Shown: positions 9,810-17,874 of the stretch, piece by piece
How positions within the stretch are numbered: the first letter of the stretch is position 1
Layout of the letters: each line of letters begins with the position of its first letter
Virus record (IMG/VR): IMGVR_UViG_3300046167_000815
Coordinates: 1-64,000 of that record
Source of the DNA: a virus
DNA length: 64,000 bases
Strand: one strand, 5' to 3'
Notes under the pieces: generated by a model
The model's database searches: none
What the model saw: only the letters and a program-made list of their open reading frames with translations
What the model was told of the DNA's origin: nothing
Position numbers and translations under genes: made by a program

Positions 9810-11105
9810 ATGCTAAGAAAAGCAAACAATGTTTTCGGAACAGTCGTAAGTGACGTTACGAAACTTACTGCGGACCTCCCTGGTATTGGTGACGTAGTAA
9901 CAAATGACAATTTAGAAGAAGGTGCCGTAGTTTTAGTAGACGGTGGAAATGTACGTAGAACTTTTGCTACTATAGCTACTGGTGATATTTTTCACATTGT
10001 ACAAGGACGTGGAGCGACAAAGCCGCTTAACAAATCTGCTGCTATTGAAAAAGGGACAGAAACTATGTCTTTTCAAAAACACCTAGCTGCTATTCAGCAA
10101 ATAACTACTATTGGATCTAACGGTACAACAGGAGATTTGCCATCTGCAGACGACACTTCTTACTACATCAAGTTGCGTAAAAACGACAACGATGAAGGAA
10201 ATCGTTCACAGCCTTTTAGCTTGTTCGGTCAGTACAAAACTGGAACTGGTGCTACTCAAAGAGAAGTTGCATTTGGTCTTGCAGTTAACTTTACTGCTAA
10301 CATGGCAAAAGAAGCTGCAGGTACTAATGGATACGTTGCTATTCAAGTTACAACAGAAGCTGCTGATGCGGTAATTGGCGGTATAACAAGTATTTCTATT
10401 GCTGAAGGATCTAAAACAGGAACTTTCTTTAACGGCGGATCTCCTGCTACTCCTACTCTTGCTGTAGGCGACTTAGTTCGAGTAGAAGGTTCAGGTTTTG
10501 ATAAACAAGTTTACGAAGTAAAAGCTTTAGCTGGAGCTGTAGTTACTTTTGATCGACCTTTAGTTCTTACTACTGGTTTTGGCACTACTTCATTTGCTAG
10601 CCCAAGAAAGATTGTTGCTGCAACTGCAAACACTGCTGTTTACGGTATCAAACTTACAGGTATTGAGTCTGCTTTTGACGTAAACAAATTCCGTAACTAT
10701 TTTGCAAATCGTTTTACAGCTACGTTTAGCGATGCTTCTACACTTGTTACTTCTGTTGCTGGTGCACGAGGAGGTTCTGGTGTATGGCAACAAGTTGCTA
10801 TGGATGAGTACATGAGTGCTGGTTTCGACGGTGAAAACGGTATGTTGGGTACACCTCCATCACTACGTGATGCTTCTGTTAAGATTCCTGGAGTAGGAGG
10901 TCAAACAGCGGCTACATGTCGATATTCTAGCGTTACTCTTGCATGGACTTCTGAGTCAAGCGAATTAGTAGGAATTAGCAAAGGAAAAGGAAGTGTAATC
11001 ATATACTTAAACCTTGATGCTTCAGGTGATCTTAGTAGTACAACCAATACTGGAAGAGCATTAGCTGACACACTAGGCGTTCCTTCTGGAGATTTGGACG
11101 CATAA
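9810..11105 (+). CDS. Abundant virion structural protein
   Basis: A 431-residue protein rich in Gly, Ala, Thr and Ser, predicted mainly beta, with little charge and no membrane segment. Codon choice is biased toward the C-ending codons seen in the capsid gene, suggesting high expression. A strong terminator follows directly. The composition suits a decoration, sheath-like or auxiliary capsid protein. I do not recognise a named domain, so the exact place in the virion is open. Confidence 0.5.
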   Translation: MLRKANNVFGTVVSDVTKLTADLPGIGDVVTNDNLEEGAVVLVDGGNVRRTFATIATGDIFHIVQGRGATKPLNKSAAIEKGTETMSFQKHLAAIQQITTIGSNGTTGDLPSADDTSYYIKLRKNDNDEGNRSQPFSLFGQYKTGTGATQREVAFGLAVNFTANMAKEAAGTNGYVAIQVTTEAADAVIGGITSISIAEGSKTGTFFNGGSPATPTLAVGDLVRVEGSGFDKQVYEVKALAGAVVTFDRPLVLTTGFGTTSFASPRKIVAATANTAVYGIKLTGIESAFDVNKFRNYFANRFTATFSDASTLVTSVAGARGGSGVWQQVAMDEYMSAGFDGENGMLGTPPSLRDASVKIPGVGGQTAATCRYSSVTLAWTSESSELVGISKGKGSVIIYLNLDASGDLSSTTNTGRALADTLGVPSGDLDA

Positions 11106-11126
11106 TAATTTTTCTCCTCAACCCTT

Positions 11127-11171
11127 AGTAGCCTGCCGAAATTTTGCTGTCGAGGCAGGCTACTTTTTTTT
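11127..11171 (+). terminator. Strong rho-independent terminator
   Basis: An 11-bp perfect stem (11127-11137 with 11154-11164), a 16-base loop and a run of eight T. It closes the head-protein unit before the fibre cluster. Confidence 0.92.
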
Positions 11172-11186
11172 ATCTTAAATATTTAT

Positions 11187-11194
11187 TACTTTTG
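11187..11194 (+). promoter_or_regulatory. TAnnTTTG promoter-like box before fibre cluster
   Basis: TACTTTTG matches the Bacteroidota -7 element, lies just downstream of the strong terminator and 25 bases before the next ATG. This is the expected arrangement for a new transcription start. No clear -33 TTG is present. Confidence 0.45.
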
Positions 11195-11219
11195 AAAGAG
11201 TAATATAAAACTACAACAA

Positions 11220-11837
11220 ATGGCTCTTGTACCTAAAATCAATATCTGTATTCAAAGTAAATGTGATAAAATTGATGTCTACGAAGAGACAGGCCCTTAT
11301 AGTTTAACTAACAACCTTGAAGGTTGGAAATCTTCTTCAGCACTTCCTGGAAATATAGACACTTCAGAAATAACTACTGCTGATCTTAAAATTTACGATC
11401 ACTTACAAAATAACCTTTACACTACAATAGTTTTAAAAGACGCTGTATCAATTGATGTATATTCTGGCGTAACAGGCGCTCCTGCTCCTGGTAGCTTTTT
11501 AGCTGTAAAAAACTCTGCATGGACACAACCAGATGGAGTATATAAATTAGTATACACTATTGTTTCGGCAGCAGGATCGTTTACTAATGAAACTCAATAT
11601 TCTTTACTAATTTGTAATATTAAAAATTGCTTAAACGGACTTAAAGCAAAAGCAGTTACAGAATGTAGTACTGAAAAATTATCTGATATAAAAGATAATA
11701 TAAACCAATTAGAAGTATTAATTTACGGAATAGAATCAGCTTTTTCCTGTAACGACATGACTACTGCTATAAATCTTATTGCTAATGCTAAAACCATTTG
11801 TGATAATTTATGCGACTGTGGTTGTTCAGGATGTTAA
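11220..11837 (+). CDS. Head-fibre-like structural protein with Cys-rich end
   Basis: A 205-residue protein belonging to a type common at the start of fibre clusters in Bacteroidota phages: a beta-rich N-terminal half, a helical segment about 145-185, and a C-terminal C-D-N-L-C-D-C-G-C-S-G-C tail. At least 12 cysteines occur overall, including pairs near the N-terminus (C-I-Q-S-K-C). The tail could bind a metal or form disulphides on the virion surface. Function is inferred from position ahead of the collagen-like fibre; I know of no enzymatic motif in it. Confidence 0.5.
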   Translation: MALVPKINICIQSKCDKIDVYEETGPYSLTNNLEGWKSSSALPGNIDTSEITTADLKIYDHLQNNLYTTIVLKDAVSIDVYSGVTGAPAPGSFLAVKNSAWTQPDGVYKLVYTIVSAAGSFTNETQYSLLICNIKNCLNGLKAKAVTECSTEKLSDIKDNINQLEVLIYGIESAFSCNDMTTAINLIANAKTICDNLCDCGCSGC

Positions 11838-11849
11838 AAAAATAATATT

Positions 11850-12932
11850 ATGAGTAATTGTTCAAATTGTGAATCTATCACATTGTTTAAAGGATCTGAC
11901 GGTAGAACTATATATAATGGTTCTGGAGCTCCTACATTAAATACAGCTAACGTTGGAGACTTCTACATAGATACTACTTCTTGGTTAATCTACGGACCTT
12001 ACACAGGAACTTCTTGGGGAGCAGGAACTTCTTTAGTAGGAGCTTCTGGAACAAACGGTTTGCCAGGTGCAACTGGACCACAAGGAGTTTATGGAGGATT
12101 CTCGTCAGAATGGGATTTTGATTCTAACACAGGTTCTGGAACAGGTTCTGGAGAATTTAGATTTGACAATGCTAGTCCAGGTTCTGCTACTTCTTTATAC
12201 GTTAATAAAATTAATGTAGATACTACAGACCTTACAGCTTTTTTAACTTCTTGGCAAAACTCAGGAAATTTTGGATTAGTACGTATCAGTAAAATAAATG
12301 ATTCTAATGTTTTCTGGATGGGAAGCATAGACGATATAGCAATAGGCGCTACAGAAATAGTTTACCCTGTAACTAGTATTTTGTCTAACGGAACTTTTGC
12401 AGATGGAGATAACTATGTAGTTTCTTTTGTAAGAACAGGAGACGCAGGTCCTACAGGAGGAGCAGTTAATATAATGGGAGCATACAATAACGCTACAGGT
12501 TTTGGTAGCCCTGCTACTGGAGAAACTACTGCACTATCAGTTCCTTTATATGCTAATGAGTTATCAGATAACGGAGACGAACTAGAAATAGATATTTTCT
12601 TAACTTACGCTAGTAATGATCCTGTAGATTTAATTTTAAGAATAGGAACAGGACAAGAACTACAATATAGATTAGTAAACTCTGATAATGATACTAGAAT
12701 TATCAAAGCAAAAATGGCTCGTATAGATGCTACTAATCAACTTTGGACATTAAGTTCTATAGGGAAAACAGAATTTTCTGTAACTTCTGTACAAGAAATA
12801 ACATCAGGAACTTCTACTTATAATTTAGCAACACCTGCTACATTTACAATATCTCTTAATAATCCTGGAGGAGCAGCAGTAGCTAATGCAGTAAGAATTA
12901 AAAAAGCAGTTGTATATAAAAATAAAATATAA
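11850..12932 (+). CDS. Fibre protein with collagen-like segment
   Basis: A 360-residue fibre. The N-terminal domain ends in a short collagen-like stretch with G-x-y triplets around residues 71-84 (G-A-S-G-T-N-G-L-P-G-A-T-G-P-Q-G), which in phage fibres forms a trimeric stalk. It is followed by a beta-rich C-terminal domain of about 270 residues rich in Thr, Asn and Gly. A second short G-D-A-G-P-T-G-G occurs near residue 200. Likely a head or tail fibre that binds the host surface. The stop codon overlaps the next gene's ATG (TAATG). Confidence 0.7.
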   Translation: MSNCSNCESITLFKGSDGRTIYNGSGAPTLNTANVGDFYIDTTSWLIYGPYTGTSWGAGTSLVGASGTNGLPGATGPQGVYGGFSSEWDFDSNTGSGTGSGEFRFDNASPGSATSLYVNKINVDTTDLTAFLTSWQNSGNFGLVRISKINDSNVFWMGSIDDIAIGATEIVYPVTSILSNGTFADGDNYVVSFVRTGDAGPTGGAVNIMGAYNNATGFGSPATGETTALSVPLYANELSDNGDELEIDIFLTYASNDPVDLILRIGTGQELQYRLVNSDNDTRIIKAKMARIDATNQLWTLSSIGKTEFSVTSVQEITSGTSTYNLATPATFTISLNNPGGAAVANAVRIKKAVVYKNKI

Positions 12933-13255
12933 TGCATACTAACGAACTTACATTTAACGAATTATCAGCTAGCGATTTTCTTCCAAATGATTGGGGGCAC
13001 ATCGACCTTTCTGGTTATTCTTATTTAGAAGACGAAGAAGTCTGCTTTAAATTAGCAGTATGGTCTTTACAATGTAAGTTTGCAAAGTTGACTCAAAATT
13101 ATTTTTATCAAATAGAATACGGCATAGATACTACTTGTACTTTAAACGGCCTTATAGATTATAAAAGAGGACTAGAGGTTTTAAATGCTTATAATCCTAG
13201 AGATATAGAAAATAATACTCTTGTACATAATTCTATCTCTATCAAAAAATTTTAA
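12932..13255 (+). CDS. Small protein coupled to collagen-like fibre gene
   Basis: A 107-residue protein starting inside the stop of the fibre gene (TAATG overlap), so it is made in step with the fibre. It is slightly acidic and mostly soluble, with two cysteines in the middle. No domain is recognised. By position it may help fibre assembly or attach to it. Confidence 0.5.
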   Translation: MHTNELTFNELSASDFLPNDWGHIDLSGYSYLEDEEVCFKLAVWSLQCKFAKLTQNYFYQIEYGIDTTCTLNGLIDYKRGLEVLNAYNPRDIENNTLVHNSISIKKF

Positions 13256-13292
13256 AAGTGTTACAAGCACTACATAAAAAATATTAAAAGAA

Positions 13293-14117
13293 ATGGCAAA
13301 GCAGATTTATAAATCAGGTAATTATGTAATAGTAGATAACACTCCAGGAGATTATCAGTTTTCTACAAATTATTCTTACTTTATAGAAGAATACAATAAT
13401 TTTATAATTATTGACAAAGTAAATAGAGTTACTATTCCTATTTCAGATGCTGCTAATTATACTGACGATTCTGCTGTAGCTTATACAGAAAGTACTTTAA
13501 GAGATTTTTTAATTACTAATACATCTTCTCTTTCTAGTTCTGGAAGTGGCGGTGGTGGTGGTTCTACTCCAATAGGCGCAACTTTAATGAAAACGAACCA
13601 AACAGTAGTTCTGAGGACTGGTGATGACGGCGACATACAAGCGGGTAGAGAAACGGACTTTTTTACTTTGGCATCTGAAAATCCTTTTGGAACAACTGAT
13701 AGATTCACGGATGAATTAGGCGGTCAAACCTACACAAACAACATTGTTATTGATTGGTCAACTTATAACGGAACGGATGTTCTAGGATATTCAAGACTTT
13801 TTCAACAAGGAATATGGAATGATGCGATAGACAATGCTTTGGCTTATTCAGTAGGAACTTACACAAGTGGGTGGAGGGTATCAAATATAAAAGAAATGAT
13901 GAACATTGCTAATTATGGCACGGCAAACACTTTGAACTATTCACCATTTAATTTTTCAAGCTCTCTTATTTACAGTTCTACGGGCGCACCAAATAACGTA
14001 AATAACGTCATAATGTTTAGAAATCTGGACGGAGAAATTCAGGATTTCTCAAAAACCTTATCATGGCCATACATTCCCGTTAGAAACTTCACAGTAACAG
14101 GAACTACATTAACATAA
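13293..14117 (+). CDS. Modular fibre protein with DUF1566-like tip
   Basis: A 274-residue protein with an N-terminal attachment module (about 1-78, beginning M-A-K-Q-I-Y-K-S-G-N-Y) shared with the fibre gene at 14406, then a glycine/serine linker (about 83-93), then a C-terminal domain. The C-terminal part resembles the DUF1566/Lcl-C fold, with the phrase Y-T-S-G-W-R-V-S-N-I-K-E-M. It probably recognises the host. Base composition changes at the linker: the tip uses GGC, ACG and GCG codons that are rare in the neighbouring N-terminal module, suggesting a domain acquired by recombination. Confidence 0.65.
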   Translation: MAKQIYKSGNYVIVDNTPGDYQFSTNYSYFIEEYNNFIIIDKVNRVTIPISDAANYTDDSAVAYTESTLRDFLITNTSSLSSSGSGGGGGSTPIGATLMKTNQTVVLRTGDDGDIQAGRETDFFTLASENPFGTTDRFTDELGGQTYTNNIVIDWSTYNGTDVLGYSRLFQQGIWNDAIDNALAYSVGTYTSGWRVSNIKEMMNIANYGTANTLNYSPFNFSSSLIYSSTGAPNNVNNVIMFRNLDGEIQDFSKTLSWPYIPVRNFTVTGTTLT

Positions 14118-14135
14118 TTTAAAAAAAAATAAAAA

Positions 14136-14384
14136 ATGGCAACATACAAATTCCCACAATTTAACTCTGAAATAGTTGATCCAACTGTTACTGTTAATGA
14201 TGCTGATATTAAAATTAATGTTCCTAATATGAGTATATCATTATCAGTAACTCTTGAAACTGATAACAGTAAACTTTACGGAGTAGAGTTATCCGATATT
14301 CCTGCTGATAATCTTAATTATGAAGGAGAGTCAAATTTAATGTCTAAAGCAATGGAAGCATTAGAACAATACGAAGTAAAATAA
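14136..14384 (+). CDS. Small beta-rich fibre-cluster protein
   Basis: An 82-residue protein beginning M-A-T-Y-K-F-P-Q-F-N-S-E-I. It has alternating hydrophobic/polar residues suggesting a small beta sandwich, and a helical C-terminal end. It is located between two fibre genes. Small proteins of this kind recur in Bacteroidota phage fibre clusters, but their job is not known to me. An A-rich leader precedes the ATG. Confidence 0.5.
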   Translation: MATYKFPQFNSEIVDPTVTVNDADIKINVPNMSISLSVTLETDNSKLYGVELSDIPADNLNYEGESNLMSKAMEALEQYEVK

Positions 14385-14405
14385 TAATACATAAAGTCAC
14401 AAATA

Positions 14406-15371
14406 ATGAAACAAATATATAAATCTGGAAATTATTTAATAGTAATTAATACTGCTAATAGTTTGCAGTTTCCTCTGTCTTCTATATATAGAGAGCAGTA
14501 TAATAATTTTATTATTACTGACGAAATTGGAGAAAGAGAAATTATAATACCTATTTCTGAATCTGCTACATATACAGATAATGATGGAGTATCTTACACT
14601 GAATCTACTTTAAGAGATTTCTTAAAAACAGAAACAGGTCTTAGAGCTGCATCGGGCGGTAGCGGAGCAGCATGGGGTGGTATCACGGGAACTTTGTCCG
14701 ATCAAACAGATTTGCAAAGTGAACTTGATAACAAACAAGACACCTTAGTAAGTGCAACAAACATCAAAACAATCAACGGAACTTCGGTTTTAGGAAGTGG
14801 TGATTTAGCCGTTGGAGGAAGTGGTGCGCCCGCAACACACGTTTTGACAGAACCAAGAACGGGTTTTTTCTATTCTGTGTCTTTCGGTTTTGCATCAAAT
14901 TTAACCACAATTGGAAGCGGTCAATTAATGTTGTCGGCATTTACACCAGGCTATGATTTAGAAATTGATGCGATTAGTTTTATTCAAGTTTCAACCGCAC
15001 TTGCGGGAGGGCTTTTAAAAGTAGTTATATATTCGGATGCTAACGGTCAACCAAACACAAAGCTATTTGAAAGCGCAACTGTTTCAGCAGATACAACGGG
15101 TAACAAACTTTTAACGGGATTAAGTTTTACATTTAACGCAAACGAAACTTATTGGATTTCTACGGTTTCAAATGGTAATATTGGATTAAGGGCTTACAAT
15201 AATAATCAAGACGTATTATTTCCAATTATTGCACACTCACAAAGCACTCAAGCGTATTCGGCATATTATTATCCATCTAATTTTAATTCGTTACCAACAA
15301 CAATGCCCAATTTACCAAGTAACTATTTTACAAACAATAGAATCCCGTGTATAACATTTAGAAAATCTTAA
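14406..15371 (+). CDS. Modular fibre protein with jelly-roll-like tip
   Basis: A 321-residue paralogue of the fibre gene at 13293 in its first ~78 residues (both start K-Q-I-Y-K-S-G-N-Y and share Y-T-E-S-T-L-R-D-F-L). A linker follows that is common in phage fibres, here K-Q-D-T-L-V-S-A-T-N-I-K-T-I-N-G (about 112-127), then G-S-G-D-L-A-V-G-G. The C-terminal ~180 residues are beta-rich and read like a carbohydrate-binding jelly roll. The linker and tip use different codons from the N-terminal module, which points to exchange of the tip. Confidence 0.65.
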   Translation: MKQIYKSGNYLIVINTANSLQFPLSSIYREQYNNFIITDEIGEREIIIPISESATYTDNDGVSYTESTLRDFLKTETGLRAASGGSGAAWGGITGTLSDQTDLQSELDNKQDTLVSATNIKTINGTSVLGSGDLAVGGSGAPATHVLTEPRTGFFYSVSFGFASNLTTIGSGQLMLSAFTPGYDLEIDAISFIQVSTALAGGLLKVVIYSDANGQPNTKLFESATVSADTTGNKLLTGLSFTFNANETYWISTVSNGNIGLRAYNNNQDVLFPIIAHSQSTQAYSAYYYPSNFNSLPTTMPNLPSNYFTNNRIPCITFRKS

Positions 15372-15376
15372 AAATT

Positions 15377-15535
15377 ATGGCACAAATTAGACAAGAAATA
15401 TATGACGACAACGGACTTGTCGAAGTGAAATTCATCGAAATAAATGAACCGACACAAGAGGAATTGATAGCAGAAAAAGAAGCGGAACTTTTGAAGATAT
15501 ACGCTGAACTTAACGAATTAAAAGAAACAAATTAA
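15377..15535 (+). CDS. Small fibre-partner protein (copy 1)
   Basis: A 52-residue protein starting five bases after the fibre stop. The N-terminus is M-A-Q-I-R-Q-E-I-Y-D-D-N-G-L-V-E, and the C-terminal half is a charged helix likely to form a coiled coil. A clear paralogue lies at 16399 after the next fibre gene. The pairing of one fibre gene with one tiny acidic gene suggests a dedicated chaperone or capping partner. Function is inferred from context. Confidence 0.65.
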   Translation: MAQIRQEIYDDNGLVEVKFIEINEPTQEELIAEKEAELLKIYAELNELKETN

Positions 15536-15548
15536 AAATTTAAATAAA

Positions 15549-16388
15549 ATGGGACTTAATGTTTTTAAGAAAAAACCTTCTGAAGCCAGAAGAGAAACTA
15601 AAACAGGAATAGAAATATTTAAAAGTGTTTTAGATAAAAAATTATATTACAGAGACGTAAATAATAAATCAGTTCCTGTATCAGAAGAAACTACTATTAC
15701 TACAGACGCTTCTTTATCAGGTGACGGTACTGCTTCAGATCCTTTATCTGTTGAAGGAAAACAAGATACTTTAGTAAGCGGAACTAATATTAAAACTCTT
15801 AACGGAGCTTCTGTATTAGGCAACGGAGATCTAACCGTTGGTGGCGGCTCAGGTTTTCATGTACAATTGTTACCTGGAGGATCTATTTATGGCGGTATTT
15901 ATCAAGCAAATGTAACCGCAGCGGGTTCAAATTATAATAATGCGACTTCCGCAAATCAAATATATTACTTTCCTTTTATACCAAATCATACTTTTACAAG
16001 CACTGAACTTCGAATTAATTGTGGTTTAGCTGCTGCGGGAAGTGAGGCAAGGCTTTGTATTTATTCTCATGATGGACTTAATGCACCACAAGATTTATTA
16101 TTTGAAAGTACAAACCTTGATTTATCTACTACTGGTTATAAAACTGTAAACGTTACAAGAAATTGGACAAAAGGACAAGTGTATTGGTTTGCAGTTCATA
16201 TGAAAGATAATTCTACAAGAATTATTGGAATGGGAAACAATATTTCTGATTCACTTATTATTGGAGTTTTAAATAGTAATAGAATTAAAAGTTGGACTCA
16301 AAGTGGACAAACTTTTGCAAATGGTGCTCCAGCAACCGCCAATCCTAATGGATTTAGATATGACGCATTTTTAGTAGAATTTAAGTAA
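15549..16388 (+). CDS. Modular fibre protein, second linker type
   Basis: A 279-residue fibre with a basic N-terminal attachment segment (about 1-50), a repeat-like region T-T-D-A-S-L-S-G-D-G-T-A-S-D-P-L-S-V, and the linker K-Q-D-T-L-V-S-G-T-N-I-K-T-L-N-G that is also present in the 14406 fibre. The tip (about 105-279) is beta-rich and similar in style to the 14406 tip (both contain segments reading F-E-S-T/A near a strand-rich core and a Y-W-F/I motif). It probably binds the host surface. The N-terminal module differs from the other two, so it may attach elsewhere. Confidence 0.65.
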   Translation: MGLNVFKKKPSEARRETKTGIEIFKSVLDKKLYYRDVNNKSVPVSEETTITTDASLSGDGTASDPLSVEGKQDTLVSGTNIKTLNGASVLGNGDLTVGGGSGFHVQLLPGGSIYGGIYQANVTAAGSNYNNATSANQIYYFPFIPNHTFTSTELRINCGLAAAGSEARLCIYSHDGLNAPQDLLFESTNLDLSTTGYKTVNVTRNWTKGQVYWFAVHMKDNSTRIIGMGNNISDSLIIGVLNSNRIKSWTQSGQTFANGAPATANPNGFRYDAFLVEFK

Positions 16389-16398
16389 ATAAAAAATT

Positions 16399-16566
16399 AT
16401 GGCACAAATTAGAGAAGAAGTTTACAACGAAGATGGATTAGTAGAAGTTAAATTTCATGAAATTGAAAATGAATTAACTGCAGAAGACATTATTGCTCAA
16501 AAAGAAGCAGAACTTCTGGCTATGTATACAGAGCTTGAGGCTTTGAAAGAAGCTAACAAAGAATAA
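16399..16566 (+). CDS. Small fibre-partner protein (copy 2)
   Basis: A 55-residue paralogue of the protein at 15377: M-A-Q-I-R-E-E-V-Y-N-E-D-G-L-V-E followed by a charged helical half. It starts ten bases after the fibre stop and ends eight bases before a terminator stem. The two copies keep the same start and the same coiled-coil pattern while differing in codons, so the duplication is not recent. Confidence 0.65.
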   Translation: MAQIREEVYNEDGLVEVKFHEIENELTAEDIIAQKEAELLAMYTELEALKEANKE

Positions 16567-16573
16567 GAATATT

Positions 16574-16608
16574 AATTTAGCAGGAGCATTTGTTTCTGCT
16601 AAATTTTT
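16574..16608 (+). terminator. Rho-independent terminator after fibre cluster
   Basis: Perfect 10-bp stem (16574-16583 with 16596-16605), 12-base loop, ending in a run of T at 16604-16608. It separates the fibre unit from the lysis-like unit. Confidence 0.8.
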
Positions 16609-16619
16609 ACACTATAACT

Positions 16620-17162
16620 ATGATAAAATTATTTAAATACACGGCTATATCTAACGGATACGACAGTGTACAGCATATGAAAGAAAGTTTATTTCACCCA
16701 GAAAGTTTTTCTTGGGCAGCACCTTTAGCAGGTGTATTAGGAACAGTGTCGGTAATATTTGAACAAATTTTTGGAATTCATATTGTAGTATTTTTAGTAC
16801 TATGTATTTTATTTTTTTTGGAATTATATACAGGCATAAAAGCGTCTAGAAAAGAAGGCAAAGGATTTAGGTCTTCTAAGTTTCAAAAAGGATGGTTTAA
16901 ATTAGGAGTATATGCGGTTATGATAGGGTCAATGAATATTTGCGCTATCTATATACCTAACAAACCTATATTCGGAATAAATATAAATATTTACGGATAT
17001 TTACATTACGTATTTTATAATTACGTATTGATTGCTCTATTTATATCTAACGTAGAAAATTTTGTAAGACTAGGATGGAATATGAACGGCTTTATTCCAT
17101 TAATAGCTAAAAGACTAAATTTAGAAGTTGTTGAAAAAGAAAAAGACAAAGACTCTAAATAA
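16620..17162 (+). CDS. Holin-like membrane protein
   Basis: About 180 residues with three or four hydrophobic segments: roughly 31-48, 50-70, 97-117 and 130-148. A charged loop R-K-E-G-K-G-F-R-S-S-K-F-Q-K-G sits between the second and third, and the cytoplasmic tail is highly charged. This layout matches the toxin-secretion/phage-lysis holin families of Bacteroidota phages. I use the ATG at 16620, because an upstream in-frame start at 16590 falls inside the terminator stem. It is the first gene of a membrane-protein cluster, consistent with a lysis cassette. Confidence 0.65.
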   Translation: MIKLFKYTAISNGYDSVQHMKESLFHPESFSWAAPLAGVLGTVSVIFEQIFGIHIVVFLVLCILFFLELYTGIKASRKEGKGFRSSKFQKGWFKLGVYAVMIGSMNICAIYIPNKPIFGININIYGYLHYVFYNYVLIALFISNVENFVRLGWNMNGFIPLIAKRLNLEVVEKEKDKDSK

Positions 17163-17171
17163 CTGTGGGCA

Positions 17172-17549
17172 TTGAAAAATTTTATAGAAAAGACAAGTAC
17201 TTGGGCAGGTAATATTAGCAGTATTAGTAAGTTACTAATAGGCTTGTTTTTTTTAATTTTTACAATCGGAACAGAGTGGTATCAAATACAAGTAAATCTA
17301 AAAACTAATATTAAACAAGAAGAAGATATAAAAGATTCTAAATCTTATGCAGAAAAAATATTTAATGAGTTATCTCAAAACATTAAAAAAGAAAATAAAC
17401 TGCAACAAGAAAAATTTAATGAAACAAATAAACGTTTTATAGAAAATTTAAAAGAGTTTAATAAGTATAAAGAAACACAAGAAAACAAATTATTACAGTC
17501 TAGAGAAAGAATATCTTTTTTAGAAGGAAGATTACACAGTATAAAATAA
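17172..17549 (+). CDS. Membrane-anchored coiled-coil protein, spanin-like
   Basis: A 125-residue protein with one N-terminal membrane segment (about 19-35) followed by a long charged coiled coil to the end. This topology resembles an inner-membrane spanin, but no partner lipoprotein is evident. The only in-frame start is TTG at 17172, directly after the holin stop, since a stop lies just upstream. It could equally be a scaffold for the holin. Confidence 0.55.
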   Translation: MKNFIEKTSTWAGNISSISKLLIGLFFLIFTIGTEWYQIQVNLKTNIKQEEDIKDSKSYAEKIFNELSQNIKKENKLQQEKFNETNKRFIENLKEFNKYKETQENKLLQSRERISFLEGRLHSIK

Positions 17550-17555
17550 TTAGTT

Positions 17556-17856
17556 ATGAAGTTACCTAAAACATTTATTGGTTGGACAAGTATAAAATGG
17601 TTTATAAGAGAAATTATAAAACTATATTCTGACGAACCGTCTTACTTTTTCTAAAAAAAGAATAGAATCAGGAGTTGCTTTTATCATTGCTCAAATAGGT
17701 ATGGTTTTCTTTTTAATTAAAAAAATAGACACTCTAGATGTATATGAATTTGTTATGTGGGCTAGTGTAGAATTCTTAGTTGCTGGATATACTATTAATA
17801 AAATACAAAGAGAAAAAAGGCTATCGTCTATTAAGAGAATGACGAATAAAAAATAG
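17556..17856 (+). CDS. Small membrane protein, one +1 frame change
   Basis: The ATG at 17556 reads 32 codons to a TAA at 17652-17654. The +1 frame continues to the TAG at 17854. Dropping one base in the T-rich run near 17645-17651 gives a 99-residue protein reading S-Y-F-S-K-K-R-I-E-S-G, with two hydrophobic segments (about 42-57 and 67-83) and a basic tail. The continuity across the join and the shared cluster with the holin show this was one gene. It may be an accessory lysis protein; the function is not established. Confidence 0.6.
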
Positions 17857-17874
17857 AATTTGTATATTTACAGC

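Noticed and set aside
10111-10374. Same-strand out-of-frame frame within the 9810 structural gene
   Set aside because: Leu/Gln-rich translation typical of a shadow frame; the host gene is intact and codon-biased.
13540-14117. Diversity-generating retroelement acting on the DUF1566-like fibre tip
   Set aside because: The fold type is a known target, but no reverse transcriptase or template repeat is present in the window.
16590-16619. Upstream start for the holin-like gene
   Set aside because: It would place the start codon inside a strong terminator stem; the ATG at 16620 fits better.
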